A DNA stretch of 40,251 bases from Cymbomonas tetramitiformis (Eukaryota > Chlorophyta > Pyramimonadophyceae > Pyramimonadales > Pyramimonadaceae). How positions within the stretch are numbered: position 1 is the first letter of the stretch; every line of letters begins with the position of its first letter. Made by a program: the position numbers and the translations under genes. The notes under the pieces are model-generated. The model was given only the letters and a program-made list of their open reading frames with translations. It did not search any database and was not told where the DNA came from. The stretch spans positions 1 to 40,251 of the forward strand of contig LGRX02013826.1 of NCBI GenBank assembly GCA_001247695.2, in the 5' to 3' direction. Shown one piece after another: positions 1-11,681 of the stretch.

Positions 1-413
1 AACTGTGCCGTTGAGGGTGCAACCGACTCTGGTTGACGCGAAACCGCCGTCGCACTTTTTCGCCGGACCTAAAGGATTTGAGAACGTGACCATATTGTAG
101 GAGACTTCACCCAAGTTGCAGTTCTGCGCCAGAGTGCGCGCGACATCCGGGCCGTAACGCCAGGCGGTTGTGCGTGGGTGACGACTGTTCACGGACGTGA
201 GCTGGGAGTAGTACTCCGAGCAACCACCCACGAATATGGGAAGCGGTGCTTGTGGAAGGGGTTTCTTCTCCTCGACAGAAGCTTCAAGTGCACTATGTGC
301 CCTTTCCAACTTCACTAGTTTTTTCTTAAGACGCTTGGACTTGTTGTTACGGCTGCGGGTTTTGCGTTTCTTGGTCTTGCAAAAGGTGCAGCAACCGCCC
401 TCCTCTATCAGAC
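1..413 (-). CDS. Partial open frame running off the left edge, Cys- and Lys-rich, unknown
   Basis: The minus strand is open from an apparent acceptor (ACTAG, about 413) to the window edge. The translation begins with a short Cys-x2-Cys stretch and a very basic Lys/Arg segment. It continues with a Pro-rich linker and then a Cys-containing part with several Gly/Asn/Thr residues. The composition is protein-like and unlike the adjacent satellite, but no Met start lies in the basic part. The same frame also stays open into the satellite to its right, so the exon limit is uncertain. I do not recognise the family. It could be an internal exon of a gene lying beyond the window, or a chance open frame in GC-rich DNA. 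Confidence 0.3.
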
Positions 414-419
414 CTAGTA

Positions 420-1985
420 TTATATTTAATGATGTTACACACATACGACACGCCACAACCCACATGCGCCCACGGTCCGCCGTACCGGCCCGAAACAACC
501 ACATAACTCCTACCGGCCACACCCCCTGAATATGGTCGCGTGTCAGAGGAGCTGTCCTCACACCACACCAAATATATCCCGTGTGCCCTACCCACATGCG
601 CCCACGGTCCACCGCACCAACTCGACACAACCACATACATCCTACCGCTCACACCCCCTTGTTATGGTCGCGTGTCAGAGGAGCTGTCCTCACACCGCAC
701 CAAATATATTCCGTGTCCCCAACCCACATGCGCCCACGGTCCACCGCACCGACCCAAAACACACACACATACATGCTACCGGCCACACCCCCTTAATATG
801 GTCGCGTGTCAGAGGATTTGTCCTCACACCGCACCATAGATATTCGGTGTGCCCAACCCACATGCGCCCACGGTCCACCGCACCGACCCGAAACAAACAC
901 ACACTTCTACATCCTACCGGCCACACCCCCTTGTTATGGTCGCGTGTCAGAGGATTTGTCCTCACACCGCACCATAGATATTCGGTGTGCCCAACCCACA
1001 TGCGCCCACGGTCCACCGCACCGACCCAAAACAAACACACACATCTACATCCTACCGGCCACACCCCCTTGTTATGGTCGCGTGTCAGAGGATTTGTCCT
1101 CACACCGCACCATAGATATTCGGTGTGCCCAACCCACATGCGCCCACGGTCCACCGCACCGACCCGAAACAAACACATACATCCTACCGGCCACACCCCC
1201 TTAATATGGTCGCGTGCCAGAGGAGCTGTCCTCACACCGCACCATAGATATTCGGTGTGCCCAACCCACATGCGCCCACGGTCCACCGCACCGACCCGAA
1301 ACAAACACATACATCCTACCGGCCACACCCCCTTAATATGGTCGCGTGCCAGAGGAGCTGTCCTCACACCGCACCATAGATATTCGGTGTGCCCAACCCA
1401 AATGCGCCCACGGTCCACCGCACCGACCCAAAACAAACACACCCATCAACATCCTACCGGCCACACCCCCTTGTTATGGTCGCGTGTCGGAGGATTTGTC
1501 CTCACACCGCACCATAGATATTCGGTGTGCCCAACCCACATGCGCCCACGGTCCACCGCACCGACCCGAAACAAACGCATACATCCTACCCGCCACACCC
1601 CCTTAATATGGTCGCGTGTCAGAGGAGCTGTCCTCACACCGCACCATATATATTCGGTGTGCCCAACCCACATGCGCCCACGCTCCACCGCACCGACCCA
1701 AAACAAACACATACATCCCACCGGCCACACCCTTTTATTATGGTCGCGTGTCTGAGGAGCTGTCCTCACACCGCACCATATGTATTCGATTTGCCCAACC
1801 CACATGCGCCCACGGTCTGCCGCACCCACCCAAAACACACACATACATCCTACCGGCCACACCCCCTTAATATGGTCGCGTGTCAGAGGAGTTGTCCTCA
1901 CACCGCACCATTCGTATTCAATGTGCCCTACCCATTTACGCCCACGGTCTGCCGCACCAACCCGAAACAACCTCAAAAATTCCAG
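420..1985. repeat. 132-139 bp tandem satellite, about 12 units
   Basis: A unit beginning ATGGTCGCGTGTCAGAGGA recurs at 532, 664, 798, 935, 1074, 1206, 1338, 1475, 1608, 1740 and 1872, a spacing of 132-139 bp. Each unit contains ACATGCGCCCACGGTC and ends in a CCGGCCACACCCCCTT block. Spacing varies through small insertions in the CA-rich part (ACACACA runs). Several long open frames on both strands are by-products of a repeat free of stops, not genes. Units toward the right end (from about 1740) have diverged more. Confidence 0.95.
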
Positions 1986-2977
1986 CTACCACACCCCGTT
2001 TCAACCGAGCCACGGGTCCGGGGCGCGCGCCTCGAGCCTTGAATAACAAGGACACGCGCACGCCTCTCCTAACCCACCGGCTGGGATCCTCACCTACCCC
2101 GACCGAAAATGCAATGATGACGAGTAGCCACGGGTACAGGGGGCGCGCAGCGAGCCTTGAATCAGGCCACGCGCACGCCGCTCCCGACCCACCGGCACCT
2201 CGTCGAGGAAAAAGACCAATATCTTTCCGTCATGCAGCGTTACCTCCCGAGCAGAATACCATCCCTCTCCGACGGCGGACCGTATTTTAAGATAAGCAAG
2301 CAGGTTCATAAAGCAAATGTATTCCGTGTGCCCAACCCACATGCGCCCACGCTCCACCGCACCGACCCAAAACAAACACATACATCCCACCGGCCACACC
2401 CTTTTATTATGGTCGCGTGTCAGAGGAGCTGTCCTCACACCGCACCATATGTATTCGATTTGCCCAACCCACATGCGCCCACGGTCTGCCGCACCCACCC
2501 AAAACAAACACATACATCCTACCGGCCACACCCCCTTAATATGGTCGCGTGTCAGAGGAGTTGTCCTCACACCGCACCATACGTATTCAATGTGCCCTAC
2601 CCATTTACGCCCACGGTCTGCCGCACCAACCCGAAACAACCTCAAAAATTCCAGCTACCACACCCCGTTTCAACCGAGCCACGGGTCCGGGGGCGCGCCT
2701 CGAGCCTTGAATAACAAGGACACGCGCACGCCTCTCCTAACCCACCGGCTGGGATCCTCACCTACCCCGACCGAAAATGCAATGATGACGAGTAGCCACG
2801 GGTACAGGGGGCGCGCAGCGAGCCTTGAATCAGGCCACGCGCACGCCGCTCCCGACCCACCGGCACCTCGTCGAGGAAAAAGACCAATATCTTTCCGTCA
2901 TGCAGCGTTACCTCCCGAGCAGAATACCATCCCTCTCCGACGGCGGACCGTATTTTAAGATAAGCAAGCAGGTTCAT
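1640..2977. repeat. 668 bp tandem segmental duplication
   Basis: The block at about 1640-2309 is repeated at about 2310-2977. Matching landmarks (GCCCAACCCACATGCGCC at 1661/2330, ACGGGTCCGG at 2013/2681, GATAAGCAAGCAGG at 2291/2959) are offset by 668-669 bp. Each copy includes the last two to three satellite units plus ~330 bp of non-satellite DNA. That DNA holds two degenerate ~130 bp subrepeats around GAGCCTTGAAT. The copies differ at only a few visible positions, so the duplication is recent. Confidence 0.92.
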
Positions 2978-3008
2978 AAAGCAAAGCATAAAGCCACAGA
3001 AAACTCAC

Positions 3009-3145
3009 CGTCGGTTCTGCAGGCTCTTCAGGAGCGCCGCCTTCTTCACCCGCGGGCTCCTCGTTGACGTCCTTATTCAGGTCCAACGCGGCTGCTGCAC
3101 CGGCTTGGGCAGCCTGCCCCACAGCCTGCACACCCGATAACCCGG
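3009..3145 (-). CDS. Possible internal exon, Ala/Glu-rich
   Basis: On the minus strand a pyrimidine/CA tract ends in an acceptor (CACACACAG) at 3146. A 137 nt open stretch follows, ending at a strong donor (ACG|GTGAGT, 3008-3003). The translation is rich in Ala, Gly, Gln and then Glu/Pro. Both splice signals are good, but no partner exon could be placed with certainty. The duplicated DNA to the left has an open minus frame that might continue it. Function unknown. Confidence 0.3.
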
Positions 3146-3892
3146 CTGTGTGTGTGGGGGGGGGAAACATACGCAAAACACGGCCAACGAAAAAACGACG
3201 GTCTAAGACCGTGATGTTTCACAAAATTTAAACTGAAGCTCGCACCGGTGGATCTCCCCCGTTCCCGCCGTTGGAGCGTCCCGCCGCAGCAAGGAGTCTT
3301 GCTGCGCGATTGCTACCAGACGTACGTGCGGGAGGAGAAGACGCCATGTTTATTATATATTCAAACTTCAAAATTTCTACTAGGGCGGAAAGGGAAGGTG
3401 GTCAAAAAACCTTCTCTTTCGAAAGAACGAATAAGCCCCGCCCGCCGCAGTTTAAACCCTCGCCTGATTTGAAATCGAGTGTTCCAAGTATTTATTATTT
3501 TACAGTATATATGTCACATGCGTGGGTATGATGACGATCGCGATTTTGATTGGACTACACCACTGACAGGCTTCCCCATTCACGACATTCCCTGACATAT
3601 TTATAGTGCACGCGAGCCTTCGCGAATCAGGTTGCCACAAACTTTTATACCTCGACTGATTCAGTGGGTATAATTACTCATCGTCGACTGCCAGACAAAT
3701 CTTTGGCCTTTTACAAACCCAGCCTCTTCGAGTCATATCTCCTAGCATCGCGCCAGTCATTCTGGGGCGCTCGCGTGAACCCTGGGGCATCCTGAAGCGG
3801 GCTTGGTGACATTCCTATGTCATCGGGTGTATAATTCTACCGATTTATACCGACTTAAGCAAACTTAAGCAAACTTAAGCAAAAACCTTGTT
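3146..3892. other. Non-coding stretch with a short CTTAAG repeat
   Basis: No credible gene is seen. Three tandem copies of the 10-mer AAACTTAAGC (CTTAAG palindromes) lie at 3853-3880, just beyond the 3' end of the minus-strand gene that follows. A CACTGACAGG sequence at 3561 resembles the start of a CACTA-type end, but no matching opposite end was found. Confidence 0.6.
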
Positions 3893-5294
3893 CTAGTGCT
3901 TCCAACATTCTTTTGCCTTCGATGCTACTTTGAAAAAAGAGCAAGTAGCTGGTGGGGAACGTACACTTGGTCCCAATGCGGCAGCCGCAGCGGTAGATTG
4001 AAGCCTCGCGCTGTGTTCAAGAACAATGGCCGGTTCTTCAATACTCCGAGGTCGCGAGGTGACGTTCGTTCCAGTTCTCGCCGGATTTGTGAACGCCGCG
4101 AAAAGGTCCTCCACACCAGAGTCAGGAGTGGGCGTCTCGACAAAGGGGTCAGAAGATTCAGGAGTGGACGTCGCGGCAGCTCGAAATGCCGCCATGCGCT
4201 CGGCCAGAAATTGCCGGTTTCTCTCGATGTTCCTCTCTCTCTCCATCTCATAGGGAGTCAAAGGAGTTGTCACAGGTGCAACTGCAGTCCTCGGCCGTCT
4301 TACGAGGCGAGTTGGGTTGGCGCGGCGCATACTGCCAGGGGGTACAGGTTGCCCTAAGTCCAAGTCCTCCATGTCCAAGTCCTCTGATGCTTGCGATCCT
4401 CCAGGTCCTCCAAGGTTCAAGGTCAAGGGGGCTTCATCTTCCTCCATGGACTCCGTGTTTCTCGGGGTGGGGACACTCTCGGTGTTCTCAGGAGTGTCGC
4501 TCGAGGATGCAGCATGATATGAAGCCACGCTGCCAGTGTAAGGGAGAATTTCGGGTAGGGGCTGCAAGCAACAAGGTAACGTTAGCCATTCAAGACACAG
4601 AACAGATTCAAGACACACTAACAACCCGAGATAACGAGACTAACACAGGAAGGAATACGAGACTTACCATATTCTTGCCCTCCAACACGTTCAAGTATTT
4701 CTTCCGCTCCGAGGACATGTTCGAAATCTTCGAGTACAGCCTAATACGCGACACCTCCTTTAAGTTCTCGTCTTGTGAGCAGGCATCGATTGCCCCAGTG
4801 ACAAGGCTTTTACTCTTGGGACTCAAACGTGGGTCTGTTAAAGGTATCATAGCCCCTTTGCTGTCGATACGCATGGTGGAACGCACTATCCCTCGCACAA
4901 CGCGATTCTGTCCTATGGTGAGTGCCTCTTCAGACTTCCTCTTCACAGAACTTGCGTGACGCCTTTGCCCTTCACGTGCCACAAATGCGTGCCCTCGACG
5001 CGCTCTATCTAATAGGTGTGGTAACTGTTCAGGACGAGGATGCAACCAAGCTTGTATCTCACGAAATTCCGTGGCTATTGCCGTCCTCATGCTATACTTA
5101 GTAAGGTTGATATCCTTAGATATCGTGGTGTACAAGCGTTCGAAAACGTCTTGCCCAAAACGATCCTTCAACTCTATGTCAATCATCTCAACAGAAGAGG
5201 CTATATCCATGGAGTCAATAGGAGCAAGTAAAAGGGAAGCTTCAACATGATTCGAACAATCATGGTTAAGAACGTTGATTTTGACTATCGACAT
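3893..5294 (-). CDS. Two-exon gene of unknown function (431 aa), divergent partner of the Tnp2-like transposase
   Basis: Exon 1 is 5294-4668 (209 codons) and exon 2 is 4561-3893 (222 codons plus stop). The 106 bp intron has a good donor (ATG|GTAAGT) and acceptor (TTGCTTGCAG), and both exons join in phase 0. Exon 1 encodes a hydrophilic, partly helical region with several basic stretches. Exon 2 is low-complexity: Ser/Thr/Pro/Glu-rich acidic segments, an Arg-rich patch, then a short region starting with a Met-Glu-Arg-Glu run that is probably helical. I do not recognise the family. Its head-to-head position 780 bp from a Tnp2-like transposase is typical of CACTA elements, where a second protein binds the element ends, so that role is possible but unproven. 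Confidence 0.6.
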
Positions 5295-6073
5295 ATCTTC
5301 ACGATGGGTGGGGAACTAGGCGAGACGACTGGAAAATGAACTTTCTTACCTCAAGTCTTGCCTTTATACCCATGTTTTCGGTCCCACAAGCGCGCGCAAA
5401 CCACCTTTCAAAATTCAAAAGTTCCACGCCTACGATACGTTCTACCCTTGCGAGGATCATGGTGTTGTGCGTCTTCCACTTGGCTTACGTCAGGTTTATC
5501 CACAGGCTTATCCCAGTTTCTGTCAGTGTTTCTGTCAGTGTTTCTGTCAGGGTTTCTGTCAGTGCAGTGCAGTGTTTCTGTCAGTGACTGAGTGTAGGTT
5601 TGTGAGTGCGGGTCGGAAACCAGCAACGGAAACACGTCAACGGCTTTGGAGAAACTCGTTTTTTTTTTGAGGGAATGCAGAATCGAAGTCATACTTCCGC
5701 AGGAAACCATTGGATATATCTGACATCGCGCATGAAACCTTTGGATCTGATGCAGATCGATTTATGGGTCACGGGATCGATGGGTAAAATATGAGAGAGG
5801 TGAATTTCATATGACGTGGAGGGTGACGAGGATATTGATTTTGCTGTTTTCTTATTGGAGTGTGTAAAGTTCGCGCGTCTCCACTGACGTGTTCAGGATT
5901 TTGTCGAGTCATTGAAGCCAACTAGGAAGTCACTTTAGACTCTTCTACTGAGGAAGTCACTCTATACTCTTCTACTGAGGAAGTCACTCTTCGACTTCTC
6001 GACTGTTCTCTCTCTTCTACCAGGCTTAAAAGTTTCATCCGCAGTTCGAAAATTTTTACTGCCAGAGAATTTC
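5295..6073. promoter_or_regulatory. Divergent intergenic region with short tandem repeats
   Basis: This 779 bp gap separates the unknown minus-strand gene from the plus-strand transposase and must hold both promoters if both were active. At 5519-5588 TCTGTCAGTG is iterated four to five times, with one variant. At 5929-5997 a second array, AGGAAGTCACTC-TACTCTTCTACTG, is repeated about three times. Such short iterations are what subterminal transposase-binding regions of CACTA-type elements look like. No clear TATA box could be assigned. Confidence 0.5.
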
Positions 6074-9000
6074 ATGATGCACGCCTTACCTCGCATGATG
6101 TTGTTCATACAGCTATGTACGATGGCGGGTGCGATGCGCGGCCTAGGAAGGATGGTATCTGGAGTTCATGGCGGAAATCTGCCCGTGGTATCAGCACCGA
6201 CTCCTGAGGTATTTAGCGTTCAAGAAGAGGCACCGTCCGCGTCGCAAAGTGACCCTGGGAATATATTTGGTCGAGTGCAGGAGGATCTTGAAGCAGGCGT
6301 TTTCTCTCGGATCTATAACCGCATGACCTTGCTAGATGGTAGTGAAGGTTGTGACCACCCAGAGTGGTTGACCTATCCTGCGGAACCCACAAAAACGTTT
6401 CAAGAGTTTTTAGATTTGAATCGTAAGCCTGCTTGGTCTGATCGACAATATTTTCCGTTGTATGAGAATAGTCCTTGGTCGTGCGGGTATGAGGCGAGTC
6501 GACTACTTAGATACAAAACAGAAACAAACGCACCTCGGATTCCTTTTGATAGATTTCTCAAGGGAACTGCTGCGTTGTTTGATCATTTATTGCAAGAGGA
6601 CCATTCCTACCCGCCATCTAGTTATGCCTGTAAAGAGTTGTTACATGTACAAGACTTGAAGGACTTCTTGGTACCTTCCTCACCTGGTTACCCTGACTGG
6701 ATTTATTTTGGTATCGAATTTGCCGTTCGACAATTGTATCAGGATCCGATATTTTGTAAGTCGATTTACACGACTAGAGAGCGCCACCATGAAGCGCACG
6801 ATGCTTGGGGCGGTTCCCACATAAGAAGTTTTGCAGCAACTGGAGGTGAGGCAATCCTTGACCCCAACAATGGTGTTTACGAGCTTGCAGTGGACTGGGT
6901 TCAACCTTTTGCGTGGAAAACATATAGCCTTGGACTCATTTACCTTAGATCTTGGAATGTGTACAGTGCCCTCCGATCAAAATCGCGTTTCTTCAAGTGC
7001 GTGGGAATCATACCTGGGCCTGATGAGCCGCCCTCCTCACCAGGCGCCGACGGTTATTCTTTCCAAGTCTATTTGAATAAAATTGTGGACGAGTTCAAGG
7101 CATTGGCTGAATCTTTTATCGTGACGGATTATTTTGGTCGTACCTTTGAACACATTCCGTTTCTTGTGGCATGGTCCGCAGATACACCAGCGGGTGCCAA
7201 GGTGAAGATGTGGTGTGGTCACACTGCTTGTTTGGGATGCGACCGCTGCAATTTTCAAGGTATATCCTACAAGGGAGCTGTCCGTTTCTTGGGCTATTTT
7301 GAAAGGTCTCCCCAATATATTTTGTATGGGAACAACGTTTTTTGGTATGCACACCAGGCTCGACGTTACACCTCTGCCATTATGCATTCGATAACTGGTT
7401 TGCCTTCCGCACCTTTTTCCGGAATATCAAGGCTGGTTGAAATGCCGGCGTTCGACTTGGTGAATAGTGTTTTAATCCCTTCGTACCACAAACTTTTAGA
7501 GGGGGTTGTATTTAATTTCTTCAAGCTCCTTCACGTGGACATGAGCAGTGCTTCGAAAAGCACGCTATCCGATCGTGTGGTCGTGTTGAGCGGCGAGACC
7601 TTTCGTGGCGCACGCTCAACGTCCAAAATAATTGACCCCATGAAATACCTTGCCTGCCATACGATGGAAAACTTAAAGTACTTGATATGTGTTTGTGCGC
7701 CTTTCTTATATTATGGCTTGGTGAAAGATTATCAGTGGAGCATGTTGTTATTATTACACAAGGCTGCAGTTTACTTATTGACTCCACGCTTTGTTCGTTG
7801 TGACAGACTCAAAAATAAATGCCGAACTTGGCTGCGGGATTTCGCAACTCTGGCGGAGCAAAAGTTTACAGTATCCTTTTTCACTCACAACCTTCATGTA
7901 GTGGTATGCCACCTTTTGGATCAGGAAGACCTTTTTGGCCACTCAGCTAACATAAATGATAGCTGGGTGGAGCGGTGCATGCAGTTTGCAAAACGGGTAG
8001 TGAAATATCACGCAGTAAAAGACCCGCATCTCGTGATAGCCAACTACATTTTAGTACAAAATGCTTTGCTGTATTGGTCAAATAAGTTTTCGCAACTCAG
8101 GATCCCGAGTGGAGACCTTCACTCGCCGCGTCTTTTTAACCCCTTAGTTGCCGGAGGAATTTCGGGGTTTTGAAAATTTTGGTTTATTTGCAATAACGTT
8201 GGCATAAGGGTCCTGCCTCAACTTTTGAAAATAGTGTCGGAAAGGTCTTCTCAAGGCGAATCACATGCAAACGTTAGAAATACATGACACTTGATACCGA
8301 TGACGTGATTGTCAACTGAAAAATGTTGATGGATGTGCACATCGTTAACAATGTAAGCCCTAATATTGACCCTATACCTCCAGGTATAATCTTACCAAGT
8401 GCTCAACATGCGGTTAGGGCTACTTATATTATTAGGGGTTTGTAACACTATGACACATGTGCCCTAAATGTGACTCATTATGGTTAAGCTAAAATAGAGA
8501 GCGTCTGGGGAAATATTTAGAGCATCGTCGCAACATGGTTGCTCCCAAGTGCATGGCTGCACGCGGCTCGATAAGAGCTTTTCAAAACTGTCTTCAAAAG
8601 TGAATTTGAGTTATTTGTCGCCGAGAAAATCAGTTTTTAGGGCTTGTTGAGAATTCTCAACGTGTGGCAGCTAAGGGGTTAACAAAGTATCCACGGAGGA
8701 AGCCTTTGCCACTGTGGTCGGTCAGCCACCGTGCCTGCAAGCTATGATAGAGGAGGATTGCATATTTTTTGGCTCCTACTTTGACGGCACGAATACTTTC
8801 CACGTGAGTCGGAATATGGTTGTTCATGCTGTAGGAGAAACGGGCCATATATGTGGTCTCCTTTGTATGTTTGTCTCAGGCGCACATGCGCAAGAAGTTG
8901 TAGTGTGCACGTTGCCTTCGTGTGTGGATGAATATGGGTTGCCTCACGTGCGAAAGAGTGATGGAGAGTACGCAGTAGTTCCTCTAGCTCGACTGATTGC

Positions 9001-9085
9001 ACCAGTAGATGTTATTTGGAGTGGTGAGACGAATGGGAAAGCTCCTGTGCTCCATAGTATGTTACATCCGTATCTGGATGTCTAA
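6074..9085 (+). pseudogene. Tnp2/CACTA-like transposase split by a MITE
   Basis: An uninterrupted frame runs 6074-8173, but its last ~11 codons belong to an inserted MITE (8140-8678). Past the insertion the same frame resumes at 8683 and runs to a stop at 9085. Without the MITE and one TTAA copy the frame is 822 codons plus stop. Visible family features are an acidic VDW-QPF block in the middle of the first half (the position of the first catalytic Asp in Tnp2 proteins), the GIIPGP motif at residues 315-320, then a Cys/His cluster (GHTACLGCDRC). The C-terminal piece ends in a conserved-looking YGLPHV to LLHPY stretch. The order matches Tnp2 transposases of CACTA-type elements (established family knowledge). 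Apart from the MITE I see no frame breaks, so inactivation looks recent. Confidence 0.75.
8136..8682. mobile_element. 539 bp piggyBac-type MITE with TTAA target duplications
   Basis: TTAA at 8136-8139 and 8679-8682 flank a 539 bp insert (8140-8678). Its ends are inverted repeats CCCCTTAGTTGCC and, read inward from the right, CCCCTTAGCTGCC (12 of 13 match). TTAA duplications with CCC-starting ~13 bp ends are the signature of piggyBac elements. There is no ORF inside, so it is non-autonomous. A perfect 16 bp palindrome (GTTGAGAATTCTCAAC, 8646-8661) sits next to the right end. Removing the insert plus one TTAA restores the host transposase frame exactly, which independently confirms the boundaries. 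Confidence 0.93.
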
Positions 9086-9533
9086 TTGAACATATCTGGT
9101 TGCAACTATAACACGACCCGTAGTAGATAACTTTGGTATTGATATATTGTATGACTCTGGTTTGCACGGATGGCATCACACATGTGATAGCAAATATATC
9201 TTATTCGCATGACATTTACCGATATTGACTAATAAGAACTAATGCAAGTCATATTGACTTTATGTGGGCACGCGTGGGATTTTCATGCGTATATGATGTG
9301 ATATCTCACATATGTTGTTCACATGATTTTAACCGACAATGCCTAAAATTGGCATTTTCACTTCACATTGACTTCCCATTTTCCCATTGTATTCACTGTG
9401 GATTCACTATTTAGCGAGTCAATGCTTAGTCAAAAAATGACGATGCATTGACCTATTTTAAGTAAAATTACCGTTCTTGACATTTTTGACAACATATTAA
9501 GTAAAATTCCCTTCGTTCCATTTTCAATAGTGT
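9086..9533. other. AT-rich non-coding stretch
   Basis: Downstream of the transposase stop the sequence is AT-rich with no supported gene. A short direct repeat (TTAAGTAAAATT, about 9459 and 9498) is the only structure noticed. Confidence 0.6.
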
Positions 9534-9771
9534 TACTGGAGGTCAACATTAGCATAAAAAATTGCAGATCTAGATCTCGAGATATACGTGTTTTTAGTTG
9601 GTGCTTAAGTATGGTTAAGTATGGGAGATCGTGGAACGGTATCGACCATAACTTCGTCATGCCTTAACCACTTGACTCCCCGAAGTGCATAATATGTTTA
9701 GATAGGTTCAGCCAACCTATTTGTCGAATAAAAATATTTGAAAACTTTTATGCTAATGTTGACCTCCAGTA
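9534..9771. mobile_element. 234 bp Tc1/mariner-type MITE with TA duplications
   Basis: TA at 9534-9535 and 9770-9771 flank 234 bp (9536-9769). The ends are perfect 24 bp inverted repeats beginning CTGGAGGTCAACATTAGCAT. A TA duplication and short perfect terminal repeats without coding capacity fit a Tc1/mariner-derived MITE. The perfect ends suggest a young copy. Confidence 0.9.
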
Positions 9772-9848
9772 AACCATACCTTGATTTCTACCCATGTCGT
9801 TGTGACCCTTTCAACTCCTGCTGTGACCCTTGCCCAACTTAGTTGGGT

Positions 9849-10060
9849 ATCGATAACTGAAATATCGATATATCCGCAGTATATTTTAGGGCAAATATCG
9901 GTATCAATATCGATTATCGATATGTGAATTTTCTAAATATCGATCGATAGTTTTTTTTGGGTTATTCATATCAATCGATAGTGTTTTGTTGTGTTATTCA
10001 TATCGACCGATATTTAAAAAATTCAGTAGTTGTGATATCATAGCAGTCGATAGTTTTTAA
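9849..10060. repeat. Cluster of ATCGAT-containing repeats
   Basis: ATCGAT occurs seven times between 9849 and about 9990, within degenerate repeats of the form TATCGATAT and GTTATTCATATCGA-CGATA. The flanks differ from the 12 bp palindrome of the large transposon. It looks like a simple-repeat-derived array. No gene is seen here. Confidence 0.6.
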
Positions 10061-11681
10061 GCAGTTATTCAAAGTTATCAATGGCAAAAGAAAATCCCGA
10101 TACCGCCCCTTGATGCTAAGATGCGCTCGTTTCGAGTATACTTAATGACAATGCTTGCGCTTACGAGGGTGAAGTGATATTACTATCAATAATATCAGTG
10201 CCAAGTTTCGTGCGCTGAAACGCTTGAAAACCCCTCGACTGCCAAGCTTTTCATCCCATGGGGGTAAACCGCATCAACTTAGCTTGCAGTCGCGACTGCA
10301 AACGAAGCTGATGCGGCTGCGTATGGGGTCGTTCAAAGGCTAAAATAAATGCATTCGCCTTGGAATACATGTATACTTCTCATGAACGTTAAAAAATTTT
10401 GTACTTCTTGTAATGTGATTAAAACGACAAGGGGGTGTGCCTGCAGTAGCGCAGCAAAGTTGGGGCGGGCAAGCGATAACCTATATTTCCATACTTGATA
10501 ACTCACGGCACTGTGACTATCTGCCCGAGTCTCAGGGCAGAACGCGGACGTGGAGGTGCAGACCGCAGTCGTGGCGGGGCGGACCGCGGACGTGGAGGCC
10601 AGATTATGCTGACTCTGCGGAAGACCTTCGTCAATAATTTCCGGTTCTGTCATACTATAGCATTCTGATTCTCCATTTATCTCTATGACGGTCCACCCCC
10701 CGTAGAATTGGTGGGACGGCAGGTAGTCGTAAGGTGCAGTGGGCGTGCTCGCTAGCGGCGTGTAGCTCGATGCCCAAGGCAAGATCCGAAGATGCATGGT
10801 GGGGATGTCGAAGGACATCAGGTGGGATGTGGGACTACCGCGCCTTGCCACATCCCACCCTCGGGACACCCCTAATTCTAGTGCAAAAGGTTGTTGATGT
10901 AGGTAACCCCTCTTGAATGATTATCAACTCCAACCCCCTCCCTTTCGATGAATACTTGGATACCCCCTCTCTCATACCCCCTTAGAGGGGTTACCACCCC
11001 CCCCTACCAAAGCCCGCCTCCCCTCCACCCCGACATTCCGCTCCCTCCACTCCCGCCTTCCCGCCCCTCCACCACCATCCCGCTTCCTCCGCCTCGCATC
11101 CACCACCTTTTTCCCACCACATATTGATTTCTGAGATTCTGACCAGGCAGCCCTGACAGGCAGGCCCCTGAGTCAGAGTGTCCAGACTGAGATCGTGACT
11201 AGGGTACGAGTACGAGTATATCAGTTCGTGTGACCGTTCCGGGTTTAGGTTTAGGTTATTAAGTTATTACTGTACTTCTCAATATTCAGTTTAAGTTGTT
11301 ATCCGAAAGTAGCACTCAACTGCGTTACTGATATAACCCGAATATACCGAACGGATATATTCCCCTAGGTCGTGGCCTCATCCACGCTAATTATTTTCTC
11401 ACTGCTTTGCCGCTTGGAGTAGGTGGTGCGTGGACGCGTGCTGCGTCTACGCTTGGGACCATGCGCTGATCTATGAGCTGACGTTACGGTGAGGCTCGCG
11501 GCCGAAATAATTATGTTTTGAGTTTTCGATCCACCTTGGGAGTACGCCGGATTTCGCGCATCACGGCGCCTTGCTGGACGGCAAAGCTATCTTGCCACGA
11601 TTCGACTTTTTCACACCGCACCGCCACCTCAATCAACGAAGCTGCACTACGATTTCGCTTTTCCCGACCCGCTAGCGGCAC
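10061..11681. other. Non-coding stretch with a remnant RGG-type repeat
   Basis: No intact gene is supported. At 10540-10611 the plus strand is a triplicated GCGGACGTGGAGG-like unit. In one frame it encodes Arg-Gly-Gly repeats followed by about 20 more codons and a stop, which may be the worn C-terminus of a nucleic-acid-binding protein. A C-rich low-complexity tract lies at 10,930-11,110. The long minus-strand frame over 10333-10869 has no recognisable features. Confidence 0.4.

Noticed and set aside
236..2958. Many overlapping long ORFs on both strands over the first 3 kb
   Set aside because: They are translations of a stop-poor 132-139 bp satellite and its duplication; the protein repeats mirror the DNA repeat in several frames at once.
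3561..3580. CACTGACAGG as a left CACTA-type end of the first Tnp2-like element
   Set aside because: No inverted partner was found downstream of 9085; the TCTGTCAGTG copies at 5.5 kb are internal iterations.
10333..10869. 178-codon minus-strand ORF
   Set aside because: No domain or splice support, and it runs antisense to the RGG-type repeat; likely a chance frame.
11241..11257. Interstitial telomere repeat (GGGTTTAGGTTTAGG)
   Set aside because: Only two units, no longer array; chance or simple-sequence origin is enough.
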